Assembly: GCA_004194705.1 (NCBI GenBank) | Contig: SADC01000582.1 | Span: forward strand, 1-64,000 | Length of the DNA stretch: 64,000 nt | Origin: Ditylenchus dipsaci | Lineage: Eukaryota > Nematoda > Chromadorea > Rhabditida > Anguinidae | Direction: 5' to 3' | In this document: positions 11,145 to 22,297 of the stretch, in pieces | Position numbering within the stretch: the stretch's first letter is position 1 | Layout of the letters: each line of letters starts with the position of its first letter | The notes under the pieces: model-generated | What the model was told of the DNA's origin: nothing | The model's database searches: none | Seen by the model: the letters and a program-made list of their open reading frames with translations, nothing else | Translations under genes and position numbers: made by a program

Positions 11145-11310
11145 ATGCGCAATTTCAAATTGCGTAAATTCAGATTGCGCAAATGCAAATTGCGCAAATG
11201 CGAATTGCGCCGAAAGGTTGCACGAATTGCAATTTAGACGAATTGAATCTTGGACGAATTGTCTTTGAGAGAATTGACTTTGGACAAACTGACTTTTGGA
11301 CGAAATGCCA
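11145..11310. repeat. Tandem repeat of ATTGCGCAAATGCAA-type units
   Basis: Roughly 12-18-bp degenerate units first read AAATTGCGCAAATGC and then drift into GACGAATTG and TTGGACAAACTG. The ORFs on both strands follow the repeat period and are not genes. Confidence 0.7.
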
Positions 11311-11605
11311 TGACACCCATTTTCTGACATTTCACCACTTAAAAGGTCGATTTTTTGAAGAAGAAAAAAATCAGCCTTGTAAGATAATAGGAAACCTTTT
11401 TCGCCTTGGTCCTCTGTTGATTTATTTTACACTTTTTAGGCTAGGTGAGAAGAAGGAGCTTCAAACAGATGTTTGAAAACGGTCTATAGGTAAAGTTATG
11501 GCTTTTTAAAAGTTTGCACATTTCTTGGCCCACCCCGTATTTTAGAACTATTGGGGGTTAGGTTGAAGAGACTTGCGTTTCTTCAAATCATCGACTTGGA
11601 CTTAA

Positions 11606-11838
11606 AGGGGCATGCCCGTGCGTTAAGGCGCGAACCAGCAGTTTTTTTCAAATTTTTTCGAATCCTCCCATTTTTCACTCGTTCTGTGTCAAATCTGATA
11701 TAGATAACCTTATACTGCTTTAAAAAACTAGACAGAAAACTTAAGAAATCTAGACGAGAACAAATGTAAAAAATTTTCGAGAAAGGAAAGAACTGCTGGT
11801 TCGCGCCTTTTCTCCCCATCGGGCACGATCATGCTCCT
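11606..11838. mobile_element. TTAA-flanked MITE (piggyBac-like)
   Basis: TTAA at 11602-11605 and 11839-11842 flank inverted ends AGGGGCATGCCCG and CGGGCACGATCATGCTCCT. Inner arms (GCGCGAACCAGCAGTT and its complement near 11790) are inverted. TTAA target duplications are diagnostic of the piggyBac superfamily. No transposase is present. A truncated relative begins near 54493. Confidence 0.8.
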
Positions 11839-11850
11839 TTAACATTTTAG

Positions 11851-12080
11851 AAAGAGGCAGAAATTGAAAGGGAGAAGAAAAAAACTGAGAACCTCAAAGA
11901 GACTGAAAAGGAGCAGAAAGTAATGTTGGCTAATGGGAAGATCAGCATGGTGAACATGGAAAAGGAGGTGTTTTTTAACTAAAATTTTCAGGTTTTTTTA
12001 ATAAAGTTCTACCCAAAGTTCGTGAGTCTTACGAGCGGCTTGAAGCAGCCACTTTGAGATTGCAACAGGGATGGCCATTC
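11851..12080 (+). pseudogene. Coiled-coil protein fragment, two exon-like blocks
   Basis: After a TTTTAG acceptor, 11851-11967 reads as 39 highly charged residues (starts KEAEIEREKKKTENLKETEK), followed by a GTGTTT donor-like site. A second block (11992-12080) contains LPKVRESYERLEAATLRLQQ. The charged helix followed by an L/IP...RLEAA helix recalls tubulin-binding cofactor A, but the second block has about three extra residues relative to that family. The intervening 24 nt is too short for an intron and the phases do not match. The 5' exons are missing where the TTAA MITE lies. I regard it as a decayed fragment; the cofactor A identity is tentative. Confidence 0.35.
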
Positions 12081-12111
12081 GTACCCTAAGTAGTCAAAAT
12101 AGGCCACAAAA

Positions 12112-12359
12112 TACCGTATTTCCTCTAATAAGCGCCCTCCCAAAATCCGCTATTTCTTAAATTCATTCTCCTCCTTTTATACCGGGTTTTGTTTTCGAAC
12201 GCCACATATGTTATATACCAAATGTAGCTGGGAATCTGCGCTACATTTTGGTATGTAACATATGTGGCGTTCGAAAACAAAAAGCCGGTATAAAACGAGG
12301 AGAATGAATTTAAGAAATAGCGGATTTTGGGGAGGGCGCTTATTAGAGGAAATACGGTA
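12112..12359. mobile_element. Palindromic MITE, TACCGTATTTCCTCTAATAA family
   Basis: Bounded by TA, with perfect inverted ends ACCGTATTTCCTCTAATAAG and a long internal inverted repeat (GCCACATATGTTATATACC). Related elements are at 20223, 38690, 49471 and 55258. The 38690 member encodes an HTH domain typical of pogo/CENP-B-like transposases. Confidence 0.85.
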
Positions 12360-12360
12360 G

Positions 12361-12640
12361 GCACACAAATGTACCTATTTGTGCCTAAATGTGCCTATGT
12401 GATAACATGGTGGAATGTGCCTATTTTAGGCACATACCTATTTAATTTTGTACTCTTTTTAGGAATATTTCTTCATATAGGTCCTGTTTCTTTTAGGTAT
12501 GTGCCTCTTTTAGGCACATTCCTATTTCATTTTGTTTCTTTTTTAGGAACATTTCTTTATGTAGGTGTTGCTCCTGTTAGGAACACTGTCTTTGTCTTCT
12601 TGAAAATTGTGCTTGTTATGCCTTTTTATATATAAATGCC
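12361..12640. repeat. Tandem TTTAGGCACAT(A/T)CCTATTT repeat
   Basis: Degenerate units of roughly 60-70 bp built on TTTTAGG(C/A)ACAT. The 102-codon frame here is a product of the repeat. Confidence 0.65.
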
Positions 12641-12664
12641 ATTTTTATTGAGTAATATTAGCAG

Positions 12665-12840
12665 ACAAGGAAGTTACGAAAAAATCGTTCTTGATGAGTG
12701 AGCGTAAAGTGATTAATGATGATGTTTTGTTAGCTGATAGCTTGTTTCGTAAATCTGTTGCGGTAGTACTCAACGTCGAAAAGATGCGCTCACTTGGAGC
12801 ACTCGATGCCGGCATAGACATGATTTCCCTGGCTAGCTGA
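12665..12840 (+). CDS. Terminal coding exon, unknown protein
   Basis: After an acceptor-like ATTAGCAG, an open frame runs to a TGA at 12838-12840. It contains an ATG at 12694 giving 48 residues (MSERKVINDD... ending MISLAS). Composition and codon use look coding rather than repetitive (mixed hydrophobic and charged, few Lys/Phe runs), and it does not match the surrounding repeats. It could be the last exon of the gene whose remains lie at 11851-12080, or a separate fragment. No domain is recognised. Confidence 0.35.
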
Positions 12841-13829
12841 GATAAGGTTGGAAAGTTCTAAATAATAAGTATACACGATGTAACTGTTTTGATAAAAGAA
12901 AACTTTTTGGTTATCTTTCCATCGGATATTCGATCCGACAACCCTATAAGTATCCTATTTAAGATCCTTTAGTCAAAATATCCTCATTAAAATCATTTTT
13001 AAATTAGATCGTTCCTAAAGCGTTGTTCTATCTAATAGTCTTTATTTAAGTCTTTTTTAAAGTTTAGTTAAGGAATGGCTTTTTTGCTACGTTTACAAGA
13101 TTATTATATTATAATTGTGAAGTTGGATTCAAGCCAATAAAAATGTACATTCGCCTAGCATAAGATTGGATTTTGGCATCTCTGTGCAGAAAAATCCGAG
13201 GACTAAAAGATGGTGAACACAGTTTTACAACTCGTGAATACAAGTCACTCAGAAAATTGAACTGACCATGCACAACCCTGATTTTCAGAATATGATACTC
13301 TTGAGAAAAGTTCTGGTTTGCCTGTTTGGCGAGTTTTCATGACGAGTTCGGGTTCAGCATGGTCGATTTGCTTATAAAGATGTTTTTTCAAGTCAACCTC
13401 AGTGTCAAATTTTAAATTTCTCTCAAGACAACGAAGGTTTGAACGACAAAAAAGAAAAAGCATATTAAACTTTGAAATTTAAAATTTTTCGCCTTGGTCC
13501 CTCTGTTGATTGACTATCAGGTGCGGGGTGCAAGCGATGCGAGATCTCCGTCCTATTGTATTTTGCGAACCTCCTCTTTCTGGTTGGTTTTTTTACAGAA
13601 GTTCTGTGTCCTGCTTGCCTTTGTAACAATCTCAATTTACTAGAAAGATAGCTGAGAGAATAGGCTTCATTTTATTTGTGAGTTGGTCAGATATATTATT
13701 AACGAAAATTAGCTGAAAAAATCGATTGTGGCTAGCGCAGGGCGAAAACCTAAGTCCCGAAAATTATCAAAATCTAGAAATTTCAATTATCCTAACATTT
13801 TTTTGACCGCATTTTTATAGGTTGAAATA
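12841..13829. other. No firm gene; half of a foldback family
   Basis: 13240-13465 is a single-arm relative of the foldback at 28565-28890 (shared TCAGC(A/G)TGGT and AAAATGTT). A CGCCTTGGTCCCTCTGTTG motif at about 13487 belongs to a dispersed terminal motif. The 72-codon minus-strand frame is a by-product of the repeat. Confidence 0.45.
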
Positions 13830-14275
13830 CTTTTCGACCCTGAAATGGCGCTTTTTCTGCCGGAAATGGCACTTTTCCTGTCGGAAATTTTAAAAAGCTT
13901 TCATTCTCATGGGTTTCCTTATGATTTTTTAATTTTTTTTGACCAACGCGTAGCCAGAATCTCAGCTTTCTAACAAGCCATTAACTGACTGAATGAAGTT
14001 TCAAAAAATTGGAGAGATCGGTTTTTGAATGGACTACATTTTGAAAAAATTTGTTTCATTAAAAGACATTTTTTCTCCAACTTTTTAAAACTTCATTCAG
14101 TCAGTTAATAGCTTATTAGAAGCTGAGATTCTGGGCTACACTTTGATCGAAAAAAATTTAAAAAAAATGATAAGGAAACCCTGAGAATAAAAGTTTTCTA
14201 AAATTTTCGGCAGGTAATGTGCCGTTTCCGGCAGAAAAAGCGTTATTTCAGGGTCGAAAAGTGTAACAACCATTT
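13830..14275. repeat. Foldback MITE (about 445 bp)
   Basis: Outer arms CTTTTCGACCCTGAAAT (near 13832) and ATTTCAGGGTCGAAAAG (near 14245) are inverted. Inner arms with AGCTTTCTAACAAGC and TTAACTGACTGAATGAAG match the foldback at 1599-2030. Confidence 0.85.
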
Positions 14276-15756
14276 TTATAATAAAACCAACCCTTTTACT
14301 CCTGAAAATGAATATTGAAAACAAAAACAAAATTTCGATTTTCCGAAAAAAGTTCCGGCAAAAATAGGTTAAAGAATTTTTTGTTAAATAAGTTTTTAAA
14401 AAATGAAAGGCCGAAATCTTTTTTGTTGGCGATATGTTATACAGCAAATTTGCATTTGGCTAAGTCTTTCGAAAGAAGGGTACACTATTAGGAAATATAT
14501 TAAAGGAAATATTTTTAGCTGCTGGAATTGTTTGCAGTAGCATTAAACTACCGAAATCATTGTTAGTATTACTAATAATCATGCAAATTCCAAACGACGT
14601 TCTGGTTAGTTTATTGATTTGATGGACTTTAAATTACTTGACTAAAAACATTAAGCTCGAATTTTTCCTCCGCCTCCTTGTTTGGCTGAACTATCAAAGT
14701 GCAGAAGGGTGTGCAAACAATGGAAGAAGGTCATTGAAAGCCTGGGATTTTCCACTGTCAAAATCTTCTCTACAAAAACAATTTTTCCAAGCCACTGGCC
14801 AGACCACCGAAAAAAATGTGATCAATTTGACTGAGGTTTTGTTTTAAACAAATTTGACTGCCACCGTGGCATCGGCCCTACTCCCAAATCAGGGGTTTTT
14901 TGCCTGGTGCCCCTGTTGGTTTTTTGTAATTTTTAGGCTTAGGCCAGTGTATGTTAGGACGTACTAAATCATATTTTAGACTCATGTGTGATTTTTTTTA
15001 TTCAAAATAGAACAAAATGGGCAAGAGACTGACACCAAACTTGCATAACAACCAGGGTAGTATACTCAATGATTACCTGAGCCTTCAGCCTCAGTCGGCT
15101 GAGGTCTGAAAATTTTCCTCCATCTCAGCCATCAGCTGGCTGAGCTTAACTCAACCATTAGCCAGCTGAGGCTCAGACTGGTGAATTATATTAAACAATT
15201 AGCAACAGACTGGAAGTGAATTTAGTCAGTGAACTTTTTTATTAACTGAACTCTTCAAAATTGTCAGAAAAACAGTTTAAAATCGACAAAAAACGCCGAA
15301 AATTTGATACAGAAACTTTCCTCAGCCGGCCGACTTCCAAAAATTTTCCTCAGCTTCAGCCAGGTCAAAAAATTACCTCAGTCAATAGCCTCAGCGGGCT
15401 GACAAGGAAACCGTTTGAACTGTACGATTGGGTTCAAAAGTCTGACAAGGCCATCTTGTAGAGCATCAATATTTTTTCCTCACAGACAGAAAAAATCGAA
15501 TCTGGAGACTGGAGAAACATAAAGCCTTGTTCCCCCTTGGGTATTTCAAAAACATATTTTTTCTACAGTCAAGCCTCCATACCTGCCAGCCACAAAATGT
15601 TCGATCCCTGACTAAGTCCGACACTTTTTTTACCACATATGGGTTTGAAATAGTGTCAGACCCTGCTAAGAATCGTTTTTTTGGCGATGTCACCATACAG
15701 AGGGGCAAAAATTGCGCGCCAACTCTTTTCAATTAGTCAAAGATGTTAGAATTTAA
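14276..15756. other. No gene seen; scattered element ends
   Basis: Contains a diverged GCCTGGTGCCCCTGTTGG motif near 14900, a TAGGCTTAGGCCAGTGTATG repeat near 14936, repeated GCTGAGG(C/T)T motifs at 15078-15180 and 15320-15400, and a pogo-like terminus CTACAGTCAAGCCTCCATA near 15566. ORFs are short and unsupported. Confidence 0.4.
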
Positions 15757-16272
15757 AGGGAGGGTACACATTTTTTCCGTATCTGGTCCCGCATGGAAAT
15801 CGTTTTAATTCAAATTCAAACACATTTGTTGGTTGATGGTTCGAATCCCTCTGGCCGCACACTTTCTTTTTTTCATATTTTTTTTGGTGTTTGAGTTAAA
15901 CACCATGTGTTTCAAGGCTAAAAATTATCTGTTCATGAAATGGAGTCAATTCTAGGATTGATTTGTTGTCATTAACAGCCTCAATTTTACGATTTAAGGC
16001 TATCACCTTTAAAATAAATAATCCTTACCAGGTCTGGGCTGTAACTTAGGACAAGTAATCGTGCAGCTCTGCGCTTAAGTCTTTGTTGTGCTCCCAACAG
16101 CCTTAGGATAATTTCGATACCATACTCAAAAATAAAATGTTAGAAAAAATAAAGTGTGCGGCCAGAGAGATTGAAATCAGCAACCTTCAAATGTGTTTGA
16201 ATTTTTCAAATGTGTTTGAGTTAAAACGATTTCCATGCGGGACCAGATACGGACAAGAGATGTACCCTCCCT
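15757..16272. mobile_element. TTAA-flanked foldback MITE (516 bp)
   Basis: TTAA at 15753-15756 and 16273-16276 flank inverted ends AGGGAGGGTACA and TGTACCCTCCCT. Long arms (GTATCTGGTCCCGCATGGAA and its complement) surround a spacer. One arm carries GGTTCGAATCCC, a tRNA B-box look-alike, next to GGCCGCACAC. Confidence 0.8.
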
Positions 16273-16285
16273 TTAATTTTTTTTA

Positions 16286-16525
16286 AAGTGATGATACTAT
16301 CAGGTAGTTCTAAGGTAGGTCTCTTATAAGGTATCATTTTTAAGAACATGCTCTCAAAATATAGCACAAAAAACCAGAAGTATGAAACAAATCAGAAAAT
16401 GATCACTTTTTTTCTGATTTGTTTTTCATACTTCTGGTTTTTATGCCGTATTTTGAGCGCATGTTCTTACAAAAATACCTTATAAGAAACTAGGATCTTA
16501 GGGCTACCTGATAGTATCATCACTT
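16286..16525. repeat. Foldback ending AAGTGATGATACTATCAGG
   Basis: The ends are exact inverted copies. The interior arms (CCAGAAGTATGAAACAAATC and its complement) meet near 16400. A relative with similar arm order lies at about 23385-23575. Confidence 0.85.
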
Positions 16526-17100
16526 TTGAAAAATTATTTGAAAAATTTGTCTCTTTGACTAACAGAAAAAAAGTTATTTTCGCCACTCCCATCATACCAA
16601 GGACAGATTTTAAATAAATACCTTTTTAAGAATTCACAGGGGGACCAAGGCAGTCTGTGTCTCAATGTTTCTCGAGTCTCCATACAGTCAACCTCGATTT
16701 AACGTCACCCCCTCAAGTTCGTTCCCACCTAGGGTCCGACACTTTTTTTAACCTAATTTTTGAAATCTTTTGCCAGCTGTCTTCGGTCAGTCTAATCGCA
16801 AATATCGCAAGGATTTTAATTTTGCCGATCGTTTTTCTGATCTCTCACGGAAGTCCTGCACAAGCAAGTTGGATCCACAGCTTCAGTTCTTTCAGGCTGA
16901 CTTAAAATATGTTGTCATCATGCCTCGATGATTAATTGGGCAGAGCAATGGTAGTTGAGCTTCTGTGGTAGCCAGGAGTATACAGCCAAACAGTAGTCCT
17001 ACGCTTATAGTGCTAGCCAAGCTTGATGAGCTGCTTCTGCGACGGATTCTGATTACTGCAGGTTCTTCTGGATTGATATTTTCTTGGTTTGAAGTCGAAG
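16526..17100. other. No gene; pogo-like terminus
   Basis: ACAGTCAACCTCGATTTAAC at about 16685, with GTTCGTTCCC and GGTCCGACACTTTTTTTAAC following, is one arm of the pogo-like family seen complete at 35.13-36.09 kb. The remainder is the 3' flank of the minus-strand pseudogene. Confidence 0.5.
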
Positions 17101-17820
17101 CTACGGCATCTGATTTGACGGTGGAACCCTGGCTGCTGAATTTGAAGTCGAAGGCACTTCTGATTGATATGGCCGCTGCCGCTCATAGCCTGGTGGTGGA
17201 TCACGATTCTTGTCTGCCTATTGCTGAAGGTGTCATCCATCCTGCGCTCCAGCCTGGTGAACCGGTTCCTAGGTAAACCGAAGTCTTCGCCTGGTGGTGG
17301 CCATATTGGGTAGTTTGGCTGGCCGAAGCGTCTGAGCGGCAGTTCTTCGTGCGCCCAAGCTGGTCGCACCGGAATCCTATGCACATTTCTTGGCCATCCA
17401 TTTGCTGTCTTCTTAGTTGGCTTCTTCGGTTGATCGGCATCTGTGTTTGTCGTCTGGCTCTTGATTGTTTGGCCAGGTTTCTATAGTAGTCCTTTTTTTT
17501 ATATCGTTTTCCGGCAGTGATAAAGCCAATAATGAAGGCTGTAAAGGCTACTAAGATGAGCCAGAAGACGTTGCAAATGGTGTCCACAGGAATTCTCAGC
17601 TCTTTTGGGTTGTCTGCTGCTGCTGATGGGAACCCGGACAGAAAGATTAGGGCTATCATCATGGCTCCGTAGTAGAATGCTGCTGGAAGAAGTTGTGATA
17701 CCAACTCCGTTGGCCTCCCGCTGGACGAGGGTTGTTGTTGTGGAACATGTTGTTGCACTGCTGGCACAATTCAACTGAATCAATGGCTATTGGCACACCT
17801 CGACATAAGCTTTTTTTTTC
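17101..17820 (-). pseudogene. Frameshifted membrane protein with Pro/Arg-rich tail
   Basis: On the minus strand one frame (17767-17480) encodes two hydrophobic segments (around AAFYYGAMMIALIFLSGF and FWLILVAFTAFIIGFI) followed by a basic juxtamembrane stretch (KRYKKKDYYRN). The plausible continuation moves to a second frame (QPKKPTKK..., NYPIWPPPGEDFGLPRNRF) and, near 17205, to a third (RDPPPGYERQRPYQSE, ending at a TAG at 17103-17101). Proline- and arginine-rich composition continues across the frame changes while the abandoned frames become unlike protein, which is why I read this as one decayed gene. Upstream, a further frame carries CRGVPIAIDSVELCQQC. The result is a two-pass membrane protein with a cytoplasmic PPxY-like tail; the family is not recognised. 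Unspliced introns could explain some shifts, but I see no convincing splice pairs. Confidence 0.5.
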
Positions 17821-17879
17821 TTGAAAAAGTACAAAAGTACACCATAAACAAGATGCAAAAAAAAAATTGCATGTTGAAC

Positions 17880-18080
17880 ATGCAATCTGCAATCTGCAAA
17901 TAAATTGCAGCAATATGCAAAAAGTATAGACGCAACATGCAAATAAATTGCGGCAATTTAATTGCGCAATTTTATTGCAATGCAATATGCAAAAAGTATA
18001 GACGCGACATGCAAACAAATTGCGGCAATTTAATTGCGCAATTTTATTGCAAATTGCAGATTGCATGCAAAAAGTATGGC
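17880..18080. repeat. Tandem repeat, TTGCGGCAATTTAATTGCGC
   Basis: Two to three units of about 70-80 bp share GCAAAAAGTATAGACGC and GCGCAATTTTATTGC. The right edge (GCATGCAAAAAGTATGGCCG, then GGCCCTA) looks like a hAT-type terminus. The minus-strand ORF here is a translation of the repeat. Confidence 0.75.
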
Positions 18081-18499
18081 CGGGCCCTATGGACTTAACA
18101 CTTATTAAATAACACTTATTTAGCTGTACAATATTTTAAAACTAGGTTGGCTGGCGCCTTACAGGCGCCTTTTTAAAAACATTAAGTCAATTGTCATGAC
18201 ACGTACGAAAAGAAATTAGGCCACAGAGACATAAGAGAAGGTACCTTACGCGTAGACCAGTTACCATTCCTCCGGTTGGAAAGCCCTCCACGTAGTTGAG
18301 GTGCTCTTAAAATGATGAGAACACTCGAGAAAGGTTGACGCCTTTCGAGTGATTGGGTTACAATGCGGGTAGTAAGGGTATTTTTGAGGTAGTTAGGGTG
18401 CTTACCTAATGGTTGGGCAGCCCTCGAAGTGTTTGAAATTATCTGTTGTCTTGAGGTACTAAAATTAGGGATTTGCGATGCTACAAACAAGTCCTACCT
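18081..18499. other. No gene; GGCGCC hairpin
   Basis: TGGCGCCTTACAGGCGCCT near 18150 is one of several dispersed GGCGCC hairpins. The 98-codon minus-strand frame covers degenerate TTAGGTAG/GGTTGGG repeats and is not supported. Confidence 0.4.
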
Positions 18500-19420
18500 A
18501 AAGACTCTTCTACCCTACTTGATCAACTCCTTTAACTCCCACTCTCCTGGTATATACCCGCCCACTCTATCCGACCCATACTGACTACCCCTACCCAAAC
18601 CACTCCTTGGCACCCTTACTCACTCTACTTGCATCGCTAACTTTCTCTTGGCACCCTTACGCACCCTGCTGGCACCTCTACTAACTCTACCAGCTCTAAT
18701 GGCACTCTAATTAGTGATGCGCACTCCAATTTGCGATATTTTTGAGTTCAGTCCATTTTTTAGCCAACTTTTCTAAGCCAGAGCTTTATTTTACAACATA
18801 TCTTTTTTACAACTTTTAACGCTTAAGAACACGGTATTATTGGATTTTCGTATTTAAATATTTTATTTCTAGAAAACAGCCTCTCAAAAATATCGCAAAA
18901 GAATTTTCATTTTTGGGCTTGCGATATTTTTGCGATATTTTTTTGAGAGTTTTTTTCGTAATAATTTTGATGTATTTCGACTAGATGTTATATACCAAAA
19001 TTTAGCTCAATGAAAGTTAGCTGAGGAATGTGAAGTTTGTTTAACCATACGTTTTCATCATCATCGCCCACATTCAGCGAAACATGACAGAATGACAATC
19101 GAAAATAATTTGGAAATAATGTTTTCTAGAAATAAAATATTTAAATACGAAAAATCCAATAATACCATGTTGTTAAGCGTTAAAAGTTGTAAAAAAGATG
19201 TGTTGTAAAAATAAAGCTCTGACTTAGAAAATTTGGCTAAAAAATGGACTGAACTCAAAAATATCGCAAATCGGAGTGCGCATCACTACCTCTAATCACC
19301 CTTCTGGCTTAACTAACCACTCCGCTTGCACTTCTACTCACTCCCCTGACACCTCTACCCACCCTCCTAGCCCTCTCTTTTGGCACGTACTTGTGCTCAG
19401 CACGAAAGACTAACCTAAGA
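18500..19420. repeat. CACCCT-rich minisatellite split by a hAT MITE
   Basis: Degenerate units of CTGGCACCCTTACTCAC type run from about 18500 to 18711 and resume from 19289 to about 19385. The interruption is an element with its own target duplication (separate entry). Composition matches the complement of the GGTGGCCAGGTAGG array at 47.4-48.1 kb. Confidence 0.75.
18712..19288. mobile_element. hAT-like foldback MITE (577 bp)
   Basis: Inverted ends TAGTGATGCGCACTCC and its complement, with arms extending inward (AATTTGCGATATTTTTGAG). Flanks are ACTCTAAT (18704-18711) and CCTCTAAT (19289-19296), an 8-bp duplication with one mismatch. It sits inside a minisatellite. Confidence 0.75.
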
Positions 19421-20222
19421 GTGTCCTATGGGATATAATGAAGAATATTCGATGCAATATTTGAACTCAAGCCAAACAACATTTCTCGTGTCGAGACAAA
19501 TGACATTTTTAAAGTTTGAAAATGAAACAGGAATCCTGGTACAATTGAAGTTTGCTAATGAAAAAAGTCTTCATAAAAATAGGTAGATGCCCTCTTAGAT
19601 CGCGAGTTTTCTGGCGTTTTTTTTCAAATAAAAGCTGACATCTCGGGGAACACGTTGGAATTAGCCGCAAAAGTGATTTCCTTTTTTCATGACCTACTTT
19701 TGCCTTTGAAGTTGAAAAAACTCTACAAAAAGAAGTTTTTACCCCCAATTTTAACTTCAAAGGGCAAAAACTCGAATTTTTTCAGAGCAATTTTTCAAAT
19801 TCCAGCTTTAATCCTAGCGACTATCGAGTACGGGCCATGTGTCTTGCTTCCACCACAGAGTGGCTTGGTTTCTTGCGGTTGAGTTGCGCACACCCACAAA
19901 CCTTAGACATAATTCCGAGCAAGACTCTTGAACAAAAATGCATTTAGAGGCTATTTTTGCCCAGCTCCAGTGACCAAAACATGCCAAAACAGGCAAATGG
20001 TCGAAATTTCAAAATGTCAATTTTTTCTTGACCAGAACTCAAAAATAATGTCTTTTTGAACTCATGAGGCCATTTTTCGTCGATATAGGGTGTTTGGAAA
20101 CACTTTGGAAAAAAGTTGAATTGGGGGGGGGGTATATCCAAGTAGGGCCAAAAATCTGCTTTTTTACGGGCAATACTTTTTTGCCGCAATTATACTTCCA
20201 CCAGAGAGAGCGGTCGTAATAT
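19421..20222. other. No gene seen
   Basis: 19505-19790 contains loosely inverted AAGTTTGC/TTTTTCAT segments. 19835-20000 is a partial copy of the CTTAGACATAATTCCGAGC element. A nine-base G run lies near 20125. No gene is supported. Confidence 0.4.
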
Positions 20223-20473
20223 TACCGTATTTTCTCTAATAAGCGCCCTGGGGCGCTTTTTTTTCGAACCGTCAAAAATCGGAAAATTTGGAATTCGATT
20301 TCGAGATTTTTGGGTGCTCAACCAAAATCTAAAAAGTGGAATCGGTAGAGCTCGTGGGAGTTAAAAAACGTATCAAAAAGCTTTGCAAAATATTGCTTTT
20401 ACACTAAGATCCAGACCCTCAAAGTCGAGCGGGGGGGAGGGGGGGGGGGGCGCTTATTAGAGGAAATGTGGTA
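20223..20473. mobile_element. Palindromic MITE, TACCGTATTT family
   Basis: TA-bounded inverted ends ACCGTATTTTCTCTAATAAG and CTTATTAGAGGAAATGTGGT. The interior includes GGTGCTCAACCAAAATCTA, shared with the member at 55258-56198, and a G-rich run near 20430. Confidence 0.8.
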
Positions 20474-21153
20474 TTCACCCAAACACCAAAACCTGGGGTG
20501 GCTACCACCTGGCCAATCGGATATGGCTTGTTAAATTTAACGAAACAATGTATTAAGAAGTAAATTTAAAAATCCGCAAAATATCAAGAATTTTGTATCA
20601 GTTTGAACTAGAGCTCCGTTCGATACGATATATCGTATCGGTTTATCGTATCGATCCTTCTAAAATATGGCCAAAAATATCGTATCGTTATATCGATCGT
20701 TGGAAACGAAAAATATCGTTTATCGTATCGTTTACACGAAAAATAACATACACCCGTTTTTCAAATTCGTAAATTTTCGTAATGTTTCCAAACACCATAT
20801 CGACCTGAAATCACCTCAAGAATTCAAAAAAGACATTATTTCTACGCTCTGGTCAATGAAAATTTGAGTTTTGTGCATTTTGAAATTTTGACTGTTTGCC
20901 TGTTTTACCATGTTTTTTAACACATGAGTTGTCAAAAACAGCCTTTATTCCAGGGTTCGTGATCGTCCTTTTTAAAAAGATTCGCTCTTTTTCGGGACTC
21001 AAAATTATTTTTATTTTTGAAGTTTTAGTCAAAATTATCGATCAACCATTTATTTGAAAGTTCATAGTCTAGAATTTTGTTTATCAAAAAGAAGATTGGC
21101 TAGATTTGTATAAACTGGGAAAAGATACCACTTTCCTAACTATGTCATTAAAA
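20474..21153. other. No gene; CGATA palindromes and hAT end
   Basis: 20620-20740 holds palindromic ATCGTATCG/CGATACGAT repeats. CAGGGTTCGTGATCGTCC near 20952 is a hAT-like left end preceded by CCTTTATT, similar to the element at 46100, but no right end was found. Confidence 0.45.
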
Positions 21154-21345
21154 TCAACAAATGTATTCAATAAATTCAATAAGGCGGCAACAGTCGGCAT
21201 AAGTGGCTTGAGGCTGATCAGTGTAGACCAAATTTTTTACATAACCCCAACAAAAGAAATCTATGCAGGTTAAGTCAGGAGATCGAGGCGGCCATCTGAT
21301 TGATGCAGGATCCCGATTTATTACCCCGAGGTAATTATTTTTCAA
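21154..21345 (-). pseudogene. Tc1/mariner-type transposase C-terminal fragment
   Basis: The minus-strand frame contains WPPRSPDLTCIDFFCWGYVK followed by NLVYTDQPQATYADC. This is the third catalytic-acid neighbourhood of DDE/D transposases of the IS630-Tc1-mariner group (usual form PPRSPDLTPLDFFLWGYLK). Only about 60 residues survive. Beyond 21345 the sequence becomes the arm of a TACCGTATTT-family element whose right end lies near 21547. The fragment is non-functional. Confidence 0.75.
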
Positions 21346-21402
21346 CCCCTGAAAAATCGAAAAAAATATGTTGATTTTGAGATTTTTTGGGTGCTCAACC
21401 AC

Positions 21403-22297
21403 ATCTAAAAAGTGGAATCAATAAGTTCGTGGTGATTAAGAAAACGCAAAAAACATATTTGCACATTTATTTTTTTGAGCTGAGATATAGGGTGCCTATG
21501 GGATGTCATTAATAGAGAGGGGGTAATAAATAGAGAAATTACGGTATTCGGAAAATGAAGGTTGAGCGGAGCTCGAACAATTCAGACGTTAAAACTATCA
21601 GATAAAACTATCAGTATCTCTGCCAGTTTAGGCAAATCTAGCAATCTTTTTAATTTATCTTTTAAACGAAACCCTAGACTCTTAGCTTTTGAATAAAAGG
21701 TCGATAAAGAAATTCGGGCCTAAATAAAAAAGATCTGGCCAAAAGAAATGTGTCTAAAAAACTTTGATCACCCTGTAGTTAACGACACAAAAAATGCTTT
21801 CTCGCAACTTCGAAATTCAAAAAAAAAATTATTTGGAAGCGTTTTGCATGAAAAAAATAAAAAAATTTATAAATACTTTTAGGCAAATATATTCACTAAA
21901 TGTGAAATTTTTGTGTGAAAGCCTAAAATACCCTGAAATGACTATCTAAGCCTGTAGAGTGGGAGGCGAAAATTTTCACAAGATTCATAATCATAAATTC
22001 AGAAAGTGTTTTTTCATGTTTTTTATCACAAAAAGTTAGCTAAGGATGTGATTTCGGATCACTAGGGGGAAACAGCAGAAGTAGCAAAAAACTTTCACTT
22101 TCTTACCTAATCGAAAAAATTTTCTTCTTGAAATTGACTTCTTAAGTCTGATATCCTCTTTTGTACTAACTAGACAAGTAAGAAAATTAAAAAACTCACT
22201 CTACAAACATGGCTGTTAGGATAACAAACAAAGTGAGCGTTCGAGACATCATGTCTTGACCAAATTTTATATATTCCAACTAACTAAATAAAACGTT
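21403..22297. other. No gene; truncated element ends
   Basis: The right half of a TACCGTATTT-family MITE ends near 21547. A mariner-like terminus TGATCACCCTGTAGT lies near 21767. The rest is AT-rich without a supported coding frame. Confidence 0.4.

Noticed and set aside
11851..12080. Firm assignment as tubulin-binding cofactor A
   Set aside because: The second helix is offset by about three residues, the gap between blocks is too short for an intron, and the N-terminal exon is absent. Kept as a tentative resemblance only.
16965..17276. Plus-strand ORF of 103 codons
   Set aside because: It is antisense to the minus-strand membrane-protein pseudogene, whose composition and domain order are more protein-like.
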